From Macrothele yani (Eukaryota > Arthropoda > Arachnida > Araneae > Macrothelidae), in contig CM076990.1 in assembly GCA_039090855.1 (NCBI GenBank), positions 197,847,232-197,911,231 of the forward strand: a stretch of DNA of 64,000 nucleotides, read 5' to 3'. The notes under the pieces are model-generated. The model did no database searches, was not told where the DNA came from, and saw only the letters and a program-made list of their open reading frames with translations. Both the position numbers and the translations under genes were made by a program. Below are positions 60,085 to 64,000 of this stretch, piece by piece. The number at the start of each line of letters is the position of its first letter. Position 1 is the first letter of the stretch.

Positions 60085-60905
60085 ATCATCATCATCATCA
60101 TCATCATTGTCAACCATTATCAATCTACTGCTGGACGAAGGTGTCCCCAAGTTTCCTCCACAACGGTCTGTCTTGTACCAGTCTCCTCCATGTCACTCCC
60201 GCATACTTTCGAATTTCATCCACCCATCTCCCATGTGGTCTTCTTCTGGGTCTTTTCCTGTCCCTTGGAATCCAATCTAAAATTTCGGCTGTCCATCAAT
60301 GGTCTGTCCTTCTGACAGTATATCCAGCCCATTGCCATTTCAGGGATTTAACTCTGATCATGATGTCTTCCACTCTTGTCATTTTTTCGGATCCACGAGT
60401 TCCTTTTCTTATCTCTAATGGTTACACCAAGCATGCACCTCTCCATGCTGCTTTGAGTTGTCTGCAGCCTTTGTATGTCTCTTTTAGTTAAGGTCCACGT
60501 CTCTGCACCATACGTAAGCACTGGAAGTAAGCACCATACGTAAGCACCTGGTTACACCAAGCATGCACCTCTCCATGGTGCTTTGAATTGTCTGCAGCCT
60601 TTGTATGTCTCTTTTAGTTAAGGTCCACGTCTCTAGATTCTGGACGAATTATGCATGAACACGTAAGCACTGGAAGGATGCATTGATCAAACACTTTTGT
60701 TTTAAGACATAATGGCATATTGCTCTTGAAAATTATGCTGTTTCTTCCAAAAGCTCTCCAGGCAAGTTTTGTACGCCGATTAATTTCTTCATCAATGTGA
60801 CCGTCACGTGATATCTGCTGTCCAAGATAAACGCACGTGTCTGTTAGCTCCAGATTTTCTCCATCAATCAATAAATTTTCATTTCTTGTAAAAGCATTGA
60901 ACATA
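60085..60905 (-). pseudogene. RTE-type retrotransposon, 5'-truncated (copy b)
   Basis: The (ATC)n tail at about 60085-60108 abuts the truncated 5' side of copy a. Contains the C-terminal domain (TKVFDQCILPVLT, LELTDTCVYLGQQISRDGHI) in broken frames. Between about 60525 and 60660 a stretch (CACCATACGTAAGCAC through GTCCACGTCTCT) is duplicated with changes. It ends at about 60905, where (AT)n begins. Confidence 0.85.
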
Positions 60906-60956
60906 TATATATATATATATACATGCATGCGTGTGTGAATACCGTATATATATATA

Positions 60957-61080
60957 ACTAAAACAACAAGAAGCTGTATAAATAAAATCAGAGCCAGAGA
61001 CTGTATAAATAAGCCAAAAATAGGAGAATTCTCTCCTGTTTTTGGCTTTGATTTTATAAAGCAACTTGTTGTTTTAGTTG
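60957..61080. repeat. Imperfect foldback hairpin
   Basis: AACTAAAACAACAAGAAGCT...ATAAAATCA pairs with TGATTTTATAAAGCAACTTG, TTGTTTTAGTT. An inner stem, GCCAAAAATAGGAGAA with its inverse TTCTCTCCTGTTTTTGGC, closes it. No frame. Confidence 0.75.
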
Positions 61081-61296
61081 TTTTTCTGAGAATTCTTCTC
61101 TGCTGCTTGTGTGCGTTTAAGTTAAGTTTTCAGGTCTTCAATTTTTTTTTTTTTTATGTGTTTCTGGTGGATATATATATATATATAATATATTTGCGTA
61201 AGTCTGATTATATGAAGAAAAATAAATAAAGAAGTGTACGCATAAGCATATTACTGCAACAAAACAACAAAAGCGAATTCTTCACGGATGATGAAA

Positions 61297-61360
61297 TTTT
61301 TAATATTCCCATCCGCTTTTTAATATTCCCATCCTCAATTTTTAATATTCCCATCCGCTT
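61297..61360 (+). repeat. Three-copy ~20-bp tandem repeat
   Basis: TTTTTAATATTCCCATCC occurs three times at about 20-base spacing. Confidence 0.9.
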
Positions 61361-61979
61361 CAGCTGCAGTTAGGTATATTTCTACCTGAAAGTATTTCCA
61401 GATTTTTTTTTGTCAGTAGATCACTATCACAATACTCTGTATAGTCACATGATCTGAAACCATCTGGATGCTTTTAAGAAGGGATGAACGCACTTCTGCT
61501 TAGAACGATACAAACTGCGCGAAAATTTAATAAAAAAAAGTTTATGAAATTTTCTATTTACACATAGCTATTACCTAGACGCTTAAAAATCCAAGAGTAT
61601 GCTAAATTTGGGATTCGTCACCCTAACCCCATTTTTCAAAAGATGCAGATGGCTTGACTACCGGTGCCATCTCTATTTTCTTTCTTTTTTTTTTTTTTTT
61701 TTATGGGGCTCCTTACTTGTGGCATTGTCCTGTGATTGCTGTCGCATTGACAGACTTGTAGGTTGCTTGAATGAAGTAAACATTTTCGGATTTTTGAAAT
61801 TGGTCCTAATTATCTCAACACCGCTGCTATGAGTAAGCGAAGCATCGCACAGAGTGGTTCGGCGAGGACAAAGGAAATGTAATCAGTTTCCGCCAGCCGG
61901 AAATGTTAAAGGAATTGAGTCAATAGGGTCAAAGGGTAGTGTATTCTAAGTTGTATAGAATCGAAAGATAAATGTTCTT

Positions 61980-62560
61980 TCTTCTTTCTCTTCTTCTCAG
62001 CTGCTCCAGCTCCGTGGAGGCCTTTATCAAAGCGCACCTGGAATTGCAGATAGCGGCAGATATATACACACTCTCTCTCACACACACACACGCTCACACA
62101 CAGGCAGAGCCCCCACAAAATGCTTAATCTCCCTCCATCGTACTTCTGATTAAGAACGAGAGGCGGCGGTACAGCCCACCCTCCAACGAAATGACACCCG
62201 CCAATTCTGCAGACCGCTCTTTTGTCAACAGGCTGCCGGGCCATTGTTGAGAACAATCTCTGTCTTTCGACCGCGGGCGACACTCGATAACAACACTCAA
62301 AAGAGCCTTCGATTATCCAACAATAACGAAACACCGGTTCGCTCTTTGAAGATGAGTAGGTGGGGGAGAGGGCTTTTCTCAAAGCAACGTGGCCCCAGCT
62401 CTCTCCGATCAGCCGCACCAGCTTCTTCATCTGCATCCTGCAATCACAGAATGCGCAAGACTTACACAAGAACGGAGCCATTAATTTACACAATTAAGCC
62501 ATTACCTTATTCATTTGTTTATTTTTCTGAAGGCGCTCCTATTGAAAATGCAGCGAGTTA
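61980..62560. promoter_or_regulatory. Candidate regulatory element with paired SOX motifs
   Basis: A block GC-richer and less repetitive than its surroundings, apart from a CA/CT tract at about 62068-62102. It has an inverted SOX pair ATTGTT-GAG-AACAAT at 62243-62257, further CCAACAATAACG and AACAACAC words, a TCF/LEF-type TATCAAAG at 62025-62032 and an E-box CACCTG at 62035-62040. Open frames cross it (195 codons on -, 105 on +), but they run through the CA tract and show no domain, so I prefer a noncoding reading. Conservation is untested, and short motifs can occur by chance. Confidence 0.35.
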
Positions 62561-62749
62561 ACGAACTTAAGAACAGACACATATAGGATCATCTGAACAT
62601 TAGAATTAATTCCGGAAGAATGGACGATTTGCGGGCATGAGCGGTGGAACCCGTTAATTTCGGGGAGGGGGGGCAACTTTTCCGAGAGCTAAAATAATAA
62701 CAAAAAAAGACAGAAAAAAACCCCGTAGGTTTAATATAAAAGTACTATA

Positions 62750-62990
62750 GCAATCAATGTCAACTATTATCAGTGTACTGCTGGATGAAAGTCTCTTCCT
62801 TTTTGTCTTGAGCATATCTTTTCGAAATCACTCCAGCATGCTTTCGAGTTTCATTCACTCATCTCCCAAGTGGTCTGTTTCTGGGTCTTGTCCTGCCCCT
62901 TGGTCAAATCCAATCTAATATATCAGTCGCTTAACAGTAGCCAGTTCTGCAAGAAATATATTCAGGCCATTGCCATTTGAGAATTCTTTA
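62750..62990 (-). pseudogene. RTE 3' relic
   Basis: CAATGTCAACTATTATCAGT, GTACTGCTGGATGAAAGTCT, CCAGCATGCTTTCGAGTTTC and TGTTTCTGGGTCTTGTCCTG follow the RTE 3' end order at high divergence. Confidence 0.7.
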
Positions 62991-63860
62991 ACGATTTTTT
63001 TTTTAAAGTGAAAAACACAACAACGGTGAGTTAACTTTTAAAATTATTTGTGCAAAATCAATTTTCAAAACTGTACTTGAAGCGTTTTCCAGAAAACTGT
63101 GAAACGTGGTGTCGGCCTCGAGGTAATTTTCGTTTTTTTTTTTTTTTTTTTTCTGCTTTTTTTTAAAGAACTTATATTATATGTGAACCACAAATTTGTA
63201 AGATGTTTCATACGAAGAGCCTACTCCAGTGAAGGGGTTTATGAAATTCCAGGGGGTCCGGACCCCGTTTACCTTACGTTCCGCCGCCCACGCCCATACA
63301 GCAGGGATTTACACACACATTCTCATATCCACCACCCGCCGATCTAAACCGTACGTTAGAAAGTGTGAAACACACAAAAGCGCGTGGTCGCTCGCGGGCG
63401 TGCATATACTTTTTAACTTTTCAGTATTATTCTTTTTTATTATCGCATAAAGCATAGTTGTTAATAGCAGTCAGTATTTCGATTAAGACCTCATCATGTC
63501 CTTGAAGGATCTTCTACCACAATGCAATATTTTTTTCTTTTTTTCATTTTTTCTTCTTAAATCATGCTTAAAGTCAGCTATTGCAACCACAAAAAGCATG
63601 TACTCATCTCTTTACTTCAATCAGTCACAGATTTTGCAGATATATTAATACTTCTAAATCATTTCAGCATGCACAAGATTTGTTAAATAAGTACCTGCCA
63701 TTAATATCTACTGTTTCAACAACACATGTTAATCATGAATGGAACACGGGATTACACCAACCATACAAAACAAATTTTGGAGATGACAATCCGTTTATTG
63801 GTGTATATATGATAAGAATGGTAAGCCAGATAATATCCGAAAACTTGAAAATTTCGTCGT
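62991..63860. other. No gene seen
   Basis: AT-rich with T tracts near 62997 and 63134. A slightly GC-rich stretch at 63240-63400 has no recognised content. Confidence 0.5.
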
Positions 63861-64000
63861 CCTGGAACGGGACCCGAACACGCGTCTCCCAAATAGCGCC
63901 CGGGTATGCTATCTAACTATAAGACTTGGTCGTTCTAGGTGGTGTAGTGGTTAGCATACCCGGGAACTATCTGGGAAACGCGGATTAGAGTCCCGCTCCA
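63861..64000. repeat. Head-to-head pair of tRNA-like SINE heads (cut by window end)
   Basis: Right copy (+) GTTCTAGGTGGTGTAGTGGT, TAGCATACCCGGGAACTATC, then GAGTCCCGCTCCA at the window end. The left copy is its inverse at 63861-63924, with B-box-like GTTCGGGTCCCG. Arms share TAGCATACCCGGG, CTAT.TGGGA and CCCG.TCCA. The continuation lies outside the window. Confidence 0.7.

Noticed and set aside
61906..62493. 195-codon open frame on the - strand as a protein gene
   Set aside because: It runs through a CA/CT tract (the VSVCVCERE stretch), has no domain, and overlaps another frame on the + strand.

Overview
The window is nuclear DNA of an invertebrate animal, most likely an arthropod. It is AT-rich, has one clear host gene, and is otherwise packed with transposons, SINEs and simple repeats. 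The host gene is an intronless SoxB2-type transcription factor (Sox14/Sox21/Sox21b-like) at 7444-8208 on the + strand. The species cannot be named from sequence alone. A chelicerate or crustacean would fit the SoxB2 protein and the mix of mariner, Tc1 and RTE elements, but that is a guess.

Layout. 1-6016: a young LTR retrotransposon on the - strand, cut by the window edge, with very long LTRs (2735 bp) around a tiny interior (about 0.8 kb) that keeps only a broken gag-like frame. 6017-8650: the Sox locus with its promoter side and 3' flank. 8657-26335: gene desert with three tRNA-derived repeat families, an RTE relic, a CR1/Jockey-like relic, a Tc1 relic and a recent ~468-bp tandem duplication. 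27157-28709: a hAT-like MITE and a full-length Tc1 element killed by a stop codon and an E-to-Q change at the catalytic site. 28712-42290: desert with minisatellites, palindromic MITEs and foldbacks. 42300-43580: a mariner with TA target duplications. 46265-47531: a long-inverted-repeat element carrying a 472-bp TRIM (miniature LTR retrotransposon) whose identical 173-bp LTRs each contain a nearly complete tRNA-like gene. 48860-51450: a second palindromic MITE, a 49-bp satellite, an intact SINE and a perfect hairpin. 52006-58058: three mariner copies on the - strand, two with scrambled local repeats. 58425-60905: nested SINEs and two RTE copies. 61980-62560: a GC-richer block with paired SOX-type motifs that could be a regulatory element. 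63861-64000: an inverted pair of tRNA-like heads at the window edge.

No operons or multi-gene pathway are present. The relationships are those of a transcription-factor gene in a desert colonised by mobile DNA: RTE-type reverse transcriptase could have mobilised SINEs, and reverse transcriptase from an autonomous LTR element elsewhere must have mobilised the TRIM and the long-LTR element. The most unusual object is the TRIM with a tRNA-like pol III unit inside each LTR. Three diverged relatives in the same window suggest an established family.
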